Of a stretch of DNA of 64,000 nucleotides, positions 27,801 to 43,800 are shown one piece after another (position 1 is the first letter of the stretch; every line of letters starts with the position of its first letter). Under the pieces are notes generated by a model that ran no database searches, was not told the DNA's origin, and worked only from the letters and a program-made list of their open reading frames with translations. Both the position numbers and the translations under genes were made by a program. This DNA is from Pempheris klunzingeri (taxonomy: Eukaryota > Chordata > Actinopteri > Acropomatiformes > Pempheridae), in the NCBI RefSeq assembly GCF_042242105.1, contig NC_092035.1, forward strand, positions 5,600,977-5,664,976, written 5' to 3'.

Positions 27801-28784
27801 ACTGTTGGGAATATGCAGATGTGTCACATGATGAATGAGAGATGATGAATAGTCAGGGGGACCGTCTTCAACATTCTGGTAAATCCGGCATTTATTTGCT
27901 CCCATATTTCAGACTGGAACTCCACCTCATATGGTTCTCCCTCTCCATATGAGCGAGGGGAGGGGGCCATGGTGTTGCCCATCACCCTTCAGTGTTTTAC
28001 CCCGACCTACATTTCTGCCTTTGGCATCGGAGCTGTTGCTGCTGCAGTGATGTCGTCCGCTGACTCTTTCCTTTTGTCTGCAACCACTATCTTCACCACC
28101 AACATCTACCAGACCATCAGGAGCCAGGTACCAGGAGCAGGATCATCCTGATGCAAACATGTCAGCAGAGTTGATATGTTATTGGTTTCAAGGTAACAGC
28201 AGAGATGTAAATATCCATTCTGGTCTTGTTCTCCTCTGTAGGCATCAGATAGAGAGCTGCAGTGGGTGATTCGTCTCTCCATAGTGGTTGCAGGACTTGT
28301 GGGAACTTGCCTCACTTACCTGGACGGTGGCATCATGATGTTCTGGATCCTGGGCGCAGACCTGTCTTACACCATTTTACTCCCCCAGCTGATCTGCGTC
28401 CTCTTCATCGAGGTCTCCAACGGTTACGGGGCCATCGCGGGCTACCTTGTCGTAGTGGTGATGAGACTGTTGTGCGGAGAGCCGTTGTTAGGCCTCCCTG
28501 TCATTCTGCATTTCCCAGGTTGCATTTTAGAGGATGGCGTATACATTCAGCGCTCTCCTGTCAAGACCATTTGCATGCTGGTCGCTCTGGTCTCCATTCT
28601 CATGTTTTCCTATGTGGCCTCGCTCCTGTTTAACAAGGGGATCCTTCCTGAGAGGTGGGACGTGTTCAAGGTGAAATCCCAGCTCGCACCAACACCAGCA
28701 GATGGCAGCATAGAGGATGATGGTGATGAGTCTGATGAGCAAGAGAAATCTGCCTCTGCACCAATGCTGGATACGAAATGCTAA
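23943..28784 (+). CDS. CHT1-like sodium-coupled transporter (SLC5A7 family paralogue)
   Basis: Eight exons join in frame to 552 codons (human SLC5A7 580): 23943-24126, 25547-25660, 26435-26590, 26683-26831, 26923-27066, 27638-27791, 27913-28127, 28242-28784. The protein is a multi-pass membrane protein of the sodium/solute symporter family. Blocks shared with CHT1 are [39 protein letters not shown] and LPQLICVLF. By eye identity is well below that of true orthologues, so I call it a paralogue. Two residues that line the choline site of CHT1 differ: Tyr91 aligns with Ser (VPLQSSISF) and Trp254 with Ile ([10 protein letters not shown]). Trp62 and Trp141 are kept. The short acidic C-terminus lacks the long CHT1 tail with its endocytic signals. 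The substrate is therefore uncertain. Intron 1 is packed with LINE tails. Confidence 0.88.
24196..24335 (+). repeat. LINE-tail-type repeat fragment
   Basis: An ATTCA pentamer run, then TTTTATTTGTATAGCCCAAT and GTGCTTTACAAAG. This is the common fish 'AATTCAATTC...TATAGC' tail type, a relative of the repeats at 13335 and 24520. It lies in intron 1 of the CHT1-like gene. Confidence 0.5.
24520..24860 (+). repeat. LINE 3'-tail-type repeat with microsatellite
   Basis: Same phrase order as 13335-13600: AATCAATCGATC, CTATATAGCGCC, ACCAAACTCTTTAATTAAG, AACGGGAAGAAACCTC. It is followed by a run of about 12 G near 24769 and a (GA)n run at about 24809-24841. Confidence 0.6.
24893..24995 (+). repeat. Retroposon-tail fragment and AT microsatellite
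   Basis: It contains CTTTATTCATCCCGAAGGAA, a phrase very common at the ends of fish retroposons, followed by an (AT)n run at about 24975-24994. Confidence 0.45.
25165..25432 (+). mobile_element. L2-type LINE 3' end
   Basis: The phrases CAGTCCAAAGACATGGAGGT, TGACTCTAAATTGCCC, CTCTCGCCCAACGTCAGCTC, TTGGCTCCAGCC and GGATAAGTGGTATAGACAAT, ending in a GGAT repeat, are the hallmark of the 3' untranslated end of fish L2-type LINEs. It is 5'-truncated with no open reading frame. Confidence 0.75.
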
Positions 28785-29066
28785 GATTTTTTCTTCTTAT
28801 GTCTGTGAGATATATATCATAATTCTGATGTTCTCTGGTGACCCCGATTAATAATTGATAACAGATTTTTTTATATTTTCAGGGTTTTATTGGTATTCCT
28901 TTGTGTTTTCTTTTCCAGATGATTCAGCTGTGCCTTGTACCATTCATGTCAGTTTCTTTATTAGTTGTGCTTCTGTTTGGGTATAACCTTAATGTATATT
29001 CATGCTCCAATGTTATGTCTCCTGGTGAAGTTCAATATTATGGCAGTTTGCTGTTAAACATGAAAA

Positions 29067-29072
29067 AATAAA
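29067..29072 (+). terminator. polyadenylation signal of the CHT1-like gene
   Basis: AATAAA in an A-rich context, 283 bases past the stop codon. It is the first canonical signal downstream. Confidence 0.55.
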
Positions 29073-29521
29073 AAGAAACATTTTACATGAGCATATCTAC
29101 ATGGCACACTTCAATATACTTCACCCATATAATGCCCTATAATGCTGATTGATAATTGATGACCCCCTCCTCTCTCTCTTGCTCTCTGGCATCAGTGTTC
29201 TGATAACACATAATGTACTTTCTCAGAACCGGAAGGTTTTCTGAAGTAGCGTTTTGGTTGCACAAATGTAATCCAGAGAGCAGAAAACACAAGTCTACCC
29301 TGATTTGAACGACACAGGTAGACATCACATCAGAGCATCACTCCATAAGTTTGCAGCACACCAGCATGCAGGATTAAAGCAGCACTGTATTTTTTTAAGT
29401 TATTGATTGGTTCAAACCCCAACTGAAACACACACTTGTCTTTAACCTGCCATATTTTTCCTCCAGCTTTTCTCCTCAGTGTTGACAAACATAAGTACAA
29501 CTTCAAACACACACTCAACTG

Positions 29522-30200
29522 ACTTCAGAGTTAGCTCAGTGAGATGAGCTGACAGGTCATCTGGACACATAGGTTCAAATTGCCACTAAAACGCACACTT
29601 CTTTTTAACTTGCCATCTTTTCTCCTCAGCACTGACAAACACAACAAGTGCAACTTCCAACACACTCTTAAGTTACTTCACAATTAGCTCAATGAGATCA
29701 GGTGCAGACAGGGCATCTGATCACATGGGTTTGAATCCCCTCTGATGCTCTTTACTTTACTTTCCTCTTCAGTGCTGACAAACACAACAAGTACAACTTC
29801 CAAAACATTGCTAAGCAACTTCAGAGTTAGCTCAGTGAGATAAAGAGCTCAAATGTCATCTGGACGCATGGGTTCAAATCCCATTTAGCACTGTTTACTT
29901 TACTTTCCCCCTCAGTGCTGACAAACACAACAAGTACAACTTCCAACACATGATAAAGTAACTTCAGAGTTAGCTCAGTGAGATCAGGAGCTGACAGGTT
30001 AACTCGACCCATGGGTTCAAATCCCCTCTGATGCTCTTTACTTTACTTTCCTCTTCAGTGCTGACAAACACAACAAGTACAACTTCCAACACATGACAAA
30101 GTAACTTCAGAGTTAGCTCAGTGAGATAAGGAGCTGACAGGTCATTTGGACACATGGGTTCAAATCCCCTCTGATGCTCTTTACTGTTTACTTTAAAGTG
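29522..30200 (+). repeat. Tandem array of 143-bp tRNA-like units
   Basis: Units start at 29522, 29675, 29818, 29961 and 30104, spacing 153, 143, 143 and 143. A degenerate unit precedes them from about 29380. Each unit holds TTAGCTCA(G/A)TGAGAT, a match to the pol III A box. About 45 bases later comes GGTTCAAAT(C), or GGTTTGAATCC in one unit, a match to the B box and T-loop. In several units GCTC and GAGC can pair as a D-stem, and TCAGAG near the start can pair with CTCTGA after the B box. The anticodon arm does not fold well, so these are not working tRNA genes. The rest of the unit (GTGCTGACAAACACAACAAG and TACAACTTCCAACAC) is unrelated to tRNA. Confidence 0.8.
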
Positions 30201-31500
30201 AGAAAAGCACAGCTGGGACTTGATCTCTGTTTTCACCGCAGGAGCTCTGTGTGGCTGAGCTGATCTGACTGAGCCAAATCAGGAACGTGAAGTCTGCTGG
30301 ATACTTGTAGATATTATTCACTCCTCTGAGGAGAAAAGTGTGAAAAGATTCTTGATCCTTCAACCCCATAGTGTTTAAAGTCAGCTGCATCCATAGGGAG
30401 CTGCTCATGAGGACACATGCTTCCTGCTTTGCTGCTCTTTTCTCCACATGGTTGAGGAGAAAGGGAGACTCCTGACATGTGGATGTTTCCACCTGGTGGT
30501 AGAAGTTCATGCAGCACAGTGAGGTTTTAATTCATAGAACAAGCTTGAAATCCTGAGTGACAGCACTACAATGGTAGAATCTGACTGATGTTTAAAGGGA
30601 AATCAACAGTTTGTTAATATGAAGTGAAAAAAATAATCAATAAAACATTACTTAGTCGATTAAAAATACACAAATATCTGAATGAATACTACAATGTTTT
30701 AATAGATAAAACATTACATATTCTTAATAAATACAGAAATAATTAAATGCATGTGTGAATGGATAAATCCATGCATTAATGCTGGTTATTAAGAAGTGGG
30801 AGAATCCAATCTGATTTATTTAGTGTATTTTAACCCATTTGCATAAAATTTTTCAGTGAATGTACAGATCGTATAGTAGCTGTATGAGCTGAAACATGTG
30901 CTTTTGATTTTTATTAGTACCAAAACAATTCATGGACACTGTATAATAAAGAGTTTTGGTTTATTATGTGATCTATATGCAATTCTTGTGAGATAATCAC
31001 AGTATTTAGCCTGTGTTTTATTTCATAGGATCTGATCTGAACTGTAACAGTTTGGTTATGAGATTTGATTGGTGGATTTTCACATTTTTTTAATATAACA
31101 GAGAAAACAACCAAGGATTTCAGTTTACCGACAGAGGGCCACCCAGACCCCAATGATGTAACAGCATCTCCCGTCTTAACAAAGATGGGCAAATAGTTAA
31201 GACCTCTCACTCTGTTCTTGTTTCTCAGCACAGCAATGGTCATCACAGTTCTGCAACTCATGCAAACATTTTCCTCTAATTGTTTTGTTTAAAATAGTAG
31301 AACATAGTGAAAAATGCCCACTGTAATTTAATTTTTCCTCCCACAACATATTCAATATGCAATAATATGAAACAGATTGAAAATCAACGAATTGTCACAA
31401 TTTAATATTGGATTTATTTTTGCTTGATTGACTAAAACAAGTAACTCAATAGTTTCAGTATGTATTTCTGGACCAAATCACAAACAAACGTTGTCATCAG
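30201..31500. other. Intergenic spacer
   Basis: No exon recognised. From 30190 to about 30520 the sequence is less AT-rich and holds open frames on the minus strand, but they resemble nothing I know. From about 30590 it is AT-rich spacer. Confidence 0.5.
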
Positions 31501-31539
31501 ATTCGTGGGGATGAACAGGCATAATAGATATTTCCCCCC

Positions 31540-31773
31540 CTGAGTGACACACCTTCTTTAATAGAGGATCTTCTCCACACACGCCCAGCCTCAGCACCAG
31601 CTCGTCCTCTCTCCACGGGGCTTCTCCCCCGTATGTGCGCACCAGCATCAGGAGTCACCGTGAGAGGGATGAGGCCTTCGTGATCAGGACGAACCCAGTC
31701 GGACCTCGTTCTCCTGCCCCGGAGCTCGTCTCTCCCGGTCCGGTATGTCTGTGAGCCTGCTCCCCCTCTCGCC
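31540..31773 (+). promoter_or_regulatory. GC-rich 5' region of fam171b
   Basis: Composition shifts from AT-rich spacer to CpG-rich sequence that continues through exon 1, as in vertebrate CpG-island promoters. No TATA box is evident. Confidence 0.5.
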
Positions 31774-38129
<6,356 letters not shown>

Positions 38130-40710
38130 AGCATGGCTCGTTGCAACCATCACGAATTCTTTCACCACTGCTTGATTTAAAAGTACCATTAATCATTTAA
38201 TTAATCACACAGTGTCATCAGTGCTGAGTGATCCAAATTCCAAGTTTTTACCACTTGTGCTCACACAGGCATTGTTGTTGTTGAGTTATGTGATTGTACA
38301 ACTTTGCCAAAGAATTCATAAGCTAGCTCAAAAAACAAAGCAGGATCTATGTCATGTTGAAGCATTATGTAGCTGCTGTTAGACAAGTTTGTGCACCATG
38401 TTCTCTCATTTTTCCGAATCTGAAGATCACCAGCGAGATTCTTCACAGCAAAATGTCCGTGTGAACACGATATCCCATAGTTCCTAGCACTGGCATTATA
38501 GAGGGTGCCTTCTTACTGCCTGTGACCATTAAATAAGATTGCATAAGGCACAGTATTTGTCTAGATTTAGTAAAATCCGGTGAGTTTGCAGGATGGACAC
38601 AGATACAGGTCTATGTGTAGTGCACTTATCCTCACCATAAATGCCTGCTGTAAATTAAATTTCGAAGCTTTCCCGGTTCGCAGTGTTGACATCTTGTTTT
38701 AATCACACTGCCTCATTTTACTCAAAGACACTCTGGGGTTCACGAAAAACACTCAGTTATGTCATTATTACAATCAGCTCTGTCAGACAAATTCAAGTTT
38801 TTAAACTCGTGACACAAACTGCTCCTTTATATCGGAGTAAAACACTGATGTACAATATAAAGCTAAGCTGCCATTTTGACTTTATCACACCTGATACTCG
38901 AGGTTTTAAGCCTATAATTATTTTAGAATGCATGAAAACGAATGTTTCTTTGTGTGTATGAAAATATTCTGTGTTTTCCTGTAGAGCTAACATTACGTCA
39001 GCTTCCAGTAGCTGTTAGATAATTTGGTGACTGAATGATTCATTGTCTAATTTTGGAAGGAGCTTTGTGCTGCCAGGTGTAATCACTGTAAGAGACTATT
39101 ACAACAGTAAAACTCCAGGACGTCGACTCCATGATTATGGTTGATCAATATAAGAATCACACCAAAACATCCAGGATGCCAGTGAATGCAATTTATGTGT
39201 AAATTTGGCTCTAAAACACATCATGGTTTGTTTTCTGGGGTTCATTAGTGTGACTGGTGAGTGTGAGACAACTGAAGCAACTCGTGATACAAGAAAGGAG
39301 TGATTTCTGATCGGTCTGAACTGAACAGCTCTGATCTAATATTTGACACAATAGTAAATATTAACAATTTGCAATGTTAAGTTAAAGGGGGCAAAATATT
39401 CTGCTTGGTTGTGCATTACTTTTATTTTCCTTCAGGAATGTACAGTATTGTCCCTTAATTATTTTCTTTTCAACATTAATTCGGTGCCTTGGAGTTTTGC
39501 TTTCACCACCTGTATTCCCAAACCTCTTATTACTTTTGACAAAAATATATCTAGATCCTGATAAACATTACCATGGGAATACTCTTTTGGAATTTGGATG
39601 CAAAACTGAAGAAAGAAAGATGGTCTTAAACAGATTTTTCAATTGGGAATTTAAAAAGAGGACATTCAGGGTCCCCAAAGGGTAAACCTTACTGACTTTG
39701 GTGATCTCACAATTCTCATCAAATATGCGAAAAGAAGTATTTTACTTTGGTAAAATGTCAAACAACAGTGCCGCATAAATATATGTGTCCTCTGCTATTT
39801 GGCAAGGCAGCTTTTGTCTTGTGTCAAATAAAGCACACCACACTTTAATATGAACCCATTTTTTTACACTGGCAACCAATTAAAATTTCAGTGTGTAAAT
39901 ACGACAACAACAGTACTGAAAACTTACAAAATACACTAGCAATATTCACCATGAATTAAAATGGAACTTTGCAGCCACAAATTTGCCATATTTAGTCTTC
40001 CGTACTACTGTAAAACTTTTCACCAATGAGTTCACTTTGTATGTATAAGGCTTAATTCTGTAGCTACATTCATGTGTTCTTTTATATGTATATAGTAAAG
40101 CAGCATTTCACGTATTATGTGGCTGTGGTTTAATTTATTCTGTGCTGTTTTTCTTCCATCTAAAATCAAAAAGGTCTGAGAGGTGCATCAGTGTGTTCAA
40201 GTGACTGCTTGAATGTTGAGTTATTTTAGCCGCTGTCATAGGAGATGTTAGCGATATGAATTTTTTTAGGGTTTGCCTAAAGAGTGAGTGTCTTTTCAAG
40301 GGAGTGTACAACAAGCCTGAGCTTTGTAATTTTAAATGTAGCAACAAGTTGAGCACTTAATCATTCAGTATGCTTACAGGTGAAAATACTTTCTCTCGCT
40401 AGTCATCAGCTCGGAAACACTACGTTACAGCGTACACACTAACACGAGGGGTACTTTGTGAACATTTTGTGATGATAAATTTTGACAAACAAATCAAAGC
40501 TACTGCCACTCCGGTTTTAAAGTGATCTGAATGTATTTGTGTTGATTTTAACGTGTTTTATAGTGTGCTCCTCTTGTGTCTAGCCATCGAACCTCATGGG
40601 CTTTTGTTCCTTCCAGAATGGGCACCTCTTGTGTTTACCTCTGTAATGATGGTAGTGCTATTAGTCTTGCCTTTTTGTGCATTAAATTAATAAACTTACT
40701 TGATACCAAT
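38130..40710 (+). other. fam171b 3' untranslated region
   Basis: No coding signal. AATAAA occurs near 39826 and at 40689-40694; the latter is the likely distal end. It stops just short of the 3' end of the convergent zswim2. Confidence 0.45.
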
Positions 40711-40752
40711 TATTGTTCAAAAGATGCTTTCATTCTTTTCATAAAGCATATA

Positions 40753-40758
40753 TTTTAT
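40753..40758 (-). terminator. polyadenylation signal of zswim2
   Basis: AATAAA on the minus strand about 100 bases past the predicted zswim2 stop at 40860. It lies about 60 bases from the oppositely directed fam171b signal. Confidence 0.45.
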
Positions 40759-40859
40759 TAAGAGGAAGTTTAATTTTAGCAAAATGACTAAAGCAAACAA
40801 ATATAACGGTCACACATGTGACCATTCAGCCCATCTAATATCAAACATTAAGAAACTAT

Positions 40860-43800
40860 TTAAGTCTCAGTCTTTCTCTGGTGTTGTGTGTTTATAAAGA
40901 CCCCAGTCATTCTCAGCTCTGAAATGAGTCTGTTGTTTGTGTCTTTAATGGTCGCCATGCCCGTCTTTGTGGGTTGCAGTCTAGTTCGCCTGACAGGAGA
41001 GGCCACTATGGCTGTGTGATCTGTCTCTGAGGTTCGCAAACCTACAAAAAGGTCCAGCTGTGGTTTGTCTCTGATTTTTGCCACTGCAGCGCACCTGTTA
41101 GGTGAAGCAGGGCTGTGTTTTATAGCACTTAGTTTTCTCTGCAACTGCAACTTCTGTTTGAGATTGAGGCAGAGATTTTATTTCCTTCAGGTGTGTATTT
41201 AAGTAGCCCCTTAGACTGACAGTTATACTCTAGGATGATTGTCATAAATGCTTGCTCAAGAAAATATTACTTCAAGGTTGAATCCGCTATATCTTACTGT
41301 TCGTAAAGCCAGTGGATGCTGTGAGTGGCGGCCCTTGTTTGAGCAGTCTTCACATACAGGTGCTGGTCATATAATTAGAATATCATGAAAAAGTTGATTT
41401 ATTTCAGTAATTCCATTCAAAAAGTGAAGTTTGTATATTATATTCATTCATTACACACAGACTGATATATTTCAAGTGTTTATTTCTTTTAATTTTGATG
41501 ATTATAACTGACAACTAATGAAAAACCCAAATTCAGTATCTCAGAAAATTAGAATATTGTGGAAAGGTTCAATATTGAAGACACCTGGTGCCACACTCTA
41601 ATCAGCTAATTAACTCAAAACACCTGCAAAGGCCTTTAAATGGTCTCTCAGTCTAATTCTGTAGGCTACACAATCATGGGGAAGACTGCTGACCTGACAG
41701 TTGTCCAAAAGACGACCATTGACACCTTGCACAAGGAGGGCAAGACACAAAAGGTCATTGCTAAAGAGGCTGGCTGGTCACAGAGCTCTGTGTCCAAGCA
41801 CATTAATAGAGAGGCGAAGGGAAGGAAAAGATGTGGTAGAAAAAAGTGTACAAGCAATAGGGATAACCGCACCCTGGAGAGGATTGTGAAACAAAACCCA
41901 TTCAAAAATGTGGGGGAGATTCACAAAGAGTGGACTGCAGCTGGAGTCAGTGCTTCAAGAACCACCACGCACAGACGTATGCAAGACATGGGTTTCAGCT
42001 GTCGCATTCCTCGTGTCAAGCCACTCTTGAACAAGAGACAGCGTCACAAGCATCTCGCCTGGGCTAAAGACAAAAAGGACTGGACTGCTGCTGAGTGGTC
42101 CAAAGTTATGTTCTCTGATGAAAGTACATTTTGCATGTCCTTTGGAAATCAAGGTCCCAGAGTCTGGAGGAAGAGAGGAGAGGCACAGAATCCACGTTGC
42201 TTGAAGTTGAGTGTAAAGTTTCCACAGTCAGTGATGGTTTGGGGTGCCATGTCATCTGCTGGTGTTGGTCCACTGTGTTTTCTTAGGTCCAAGGTCAACG
42301 CAGCCGTCTACCAGGAAGTTTTAGAGCACTTCATGCTTCCTGCTGCTGACCAACTTTATGGAGATGCAGATTTCATTTTCCAACAGGACTTGGCACCTGC
42401 ACACAGTGCCAAAGCTACCAGTACCTGGTTTAAGGACCATGGTATCCCTGTTCTTAATTGGCCAGCAAACTCGCCTGACCTTAATCCCATAGAAAATCTA
42501 TGGGGTATTGTGAAGAGGAAAATGCGATACGCCAGACCCAACAATGCAGAAGAGCTGAAGGCCACTATCAGAGCAACCTGGGCTCTCATAACACCTGAGC
42601 AGTGCCAAAGACTGATCGACTCCATGCCACGCCGCATTGCTGCAGTAATTCAGGCCAAAGGAGCCCCAACTAAGTATTGAGTGCTGTACATGCTCATACT
42701 TTTCATGTTCATACCTTTCAGTTGGCCAACATTTCTAGAAATCTTTTTTTTGTATCAGTCTTAAGTAATATTCTAATTTTCCGAGATACTAAATTTGGGT
42801 TTTTCATTAGTTGTCAGTTATAATCATCAAAATTAAAAGAAATAAACACTTGAAATATATCAGTCTGTGTGTAATGAATGAATATAATATACAAATTTCA
42901 CTTTTTGAATGGAATTACTGAAATAAATCAACTTTTTCATGATATTCTAATTATATGACCAGCACCTGTAGATAGAGGTAACTGCAGACTGTGCATCTAA
43001 AAAGATAATAACAGTGATTAAAGGAGACATTTTCCATAAATTTTTCTAATTTGCCCTATTTATTTAGTTATGATTGCCACTTGCTTACTTGAAACACTTG
43101 CCAGTGACAGGGCAGACCCGGCAGCTGTGGCAGAGAACTCCCAGGTGTCTGTCTGGCTTCTCTCTTTCAGCAGCGGTGAAGAGCCTCGCTGCGTTTCTCA
43201 CCTGCTCCTGGAGTAACTTCAAAGAGCTGAAGTCCTCCCTGCACAGAGGGCATTTCACAGTTTCTTCCCTGTCTGAGAGTCTCTGGTGATCCGCCCACAC
43301 CCTCATGCAAGAGACGTGGATGTTATTCCCACAACCGAACCTGAAAGAGACAAAGACAGTACATGAGGGCGCAGAAAATCTGTCTGCACAACGCTGAGAA
43401 AAACATTTCCTACATCATGTCTTTGGGTTTGAATGAAATGTCCTCTTCTAGGAATATCAGGAAACTTGGACCTAAATTTACATCTGAAAATCTGTGCTGT
43501 ATGCCAACAGCTGGATGTGCTGGGTTGGAGCTAATAATGCTGTATGAGGTCATGTTAAGGCCATTAGTGCAACAAAAGTTGACAAGAACATATTATATCA
43601 TCTTGAAACATGACTGTACTGAAACAATAACAGTGTGAAACCCCGACCCCAGTCTGACCACACACCTGCAGTAAGACACAGGCTGTTTTTTCTCCAGCAG
43701 CTCTTCTTGACAGATAGGACACGCATCCTGGGCTTGGATCACTTTCCGGCAGACACTTCCAGCCTCCCGGCCCGTGAGTGGTTGGCTCAGTGTTCGAGAA

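Larger units (their letters stand above)
41357..42968 (+). mobile_element. Full-length Tc1-like transposon in a zswim2 exon
   Basis: The element is 1612 bases long, flanked by TA on both sides (41355-41356 and 42969-42970), with ends CAGGTGCTGGTC and its complement GACCAGCACCTG. Terminal inverted repeats of about 200 bases differ at roughly three positions by eye. One uninterrupted transposase frame lies between them. It matches in text a Tc1 lineage I know to be widespread and nearly identical in many fishes. Near-identical ends and an open frame indicate a young copy. Confidence 0.95.

Noticed and set aside
29522-30200. Functional tRNA genes
   Set aside because: A and B boxes are present, but no unit gives a good anticodon arm and the acceptor pairing is shifted and incomplete.
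29827-30236. Minus-strand open frames across the tandem array
   Set aside because: They repeat because the DNA repeats; no protein family match and no start context.
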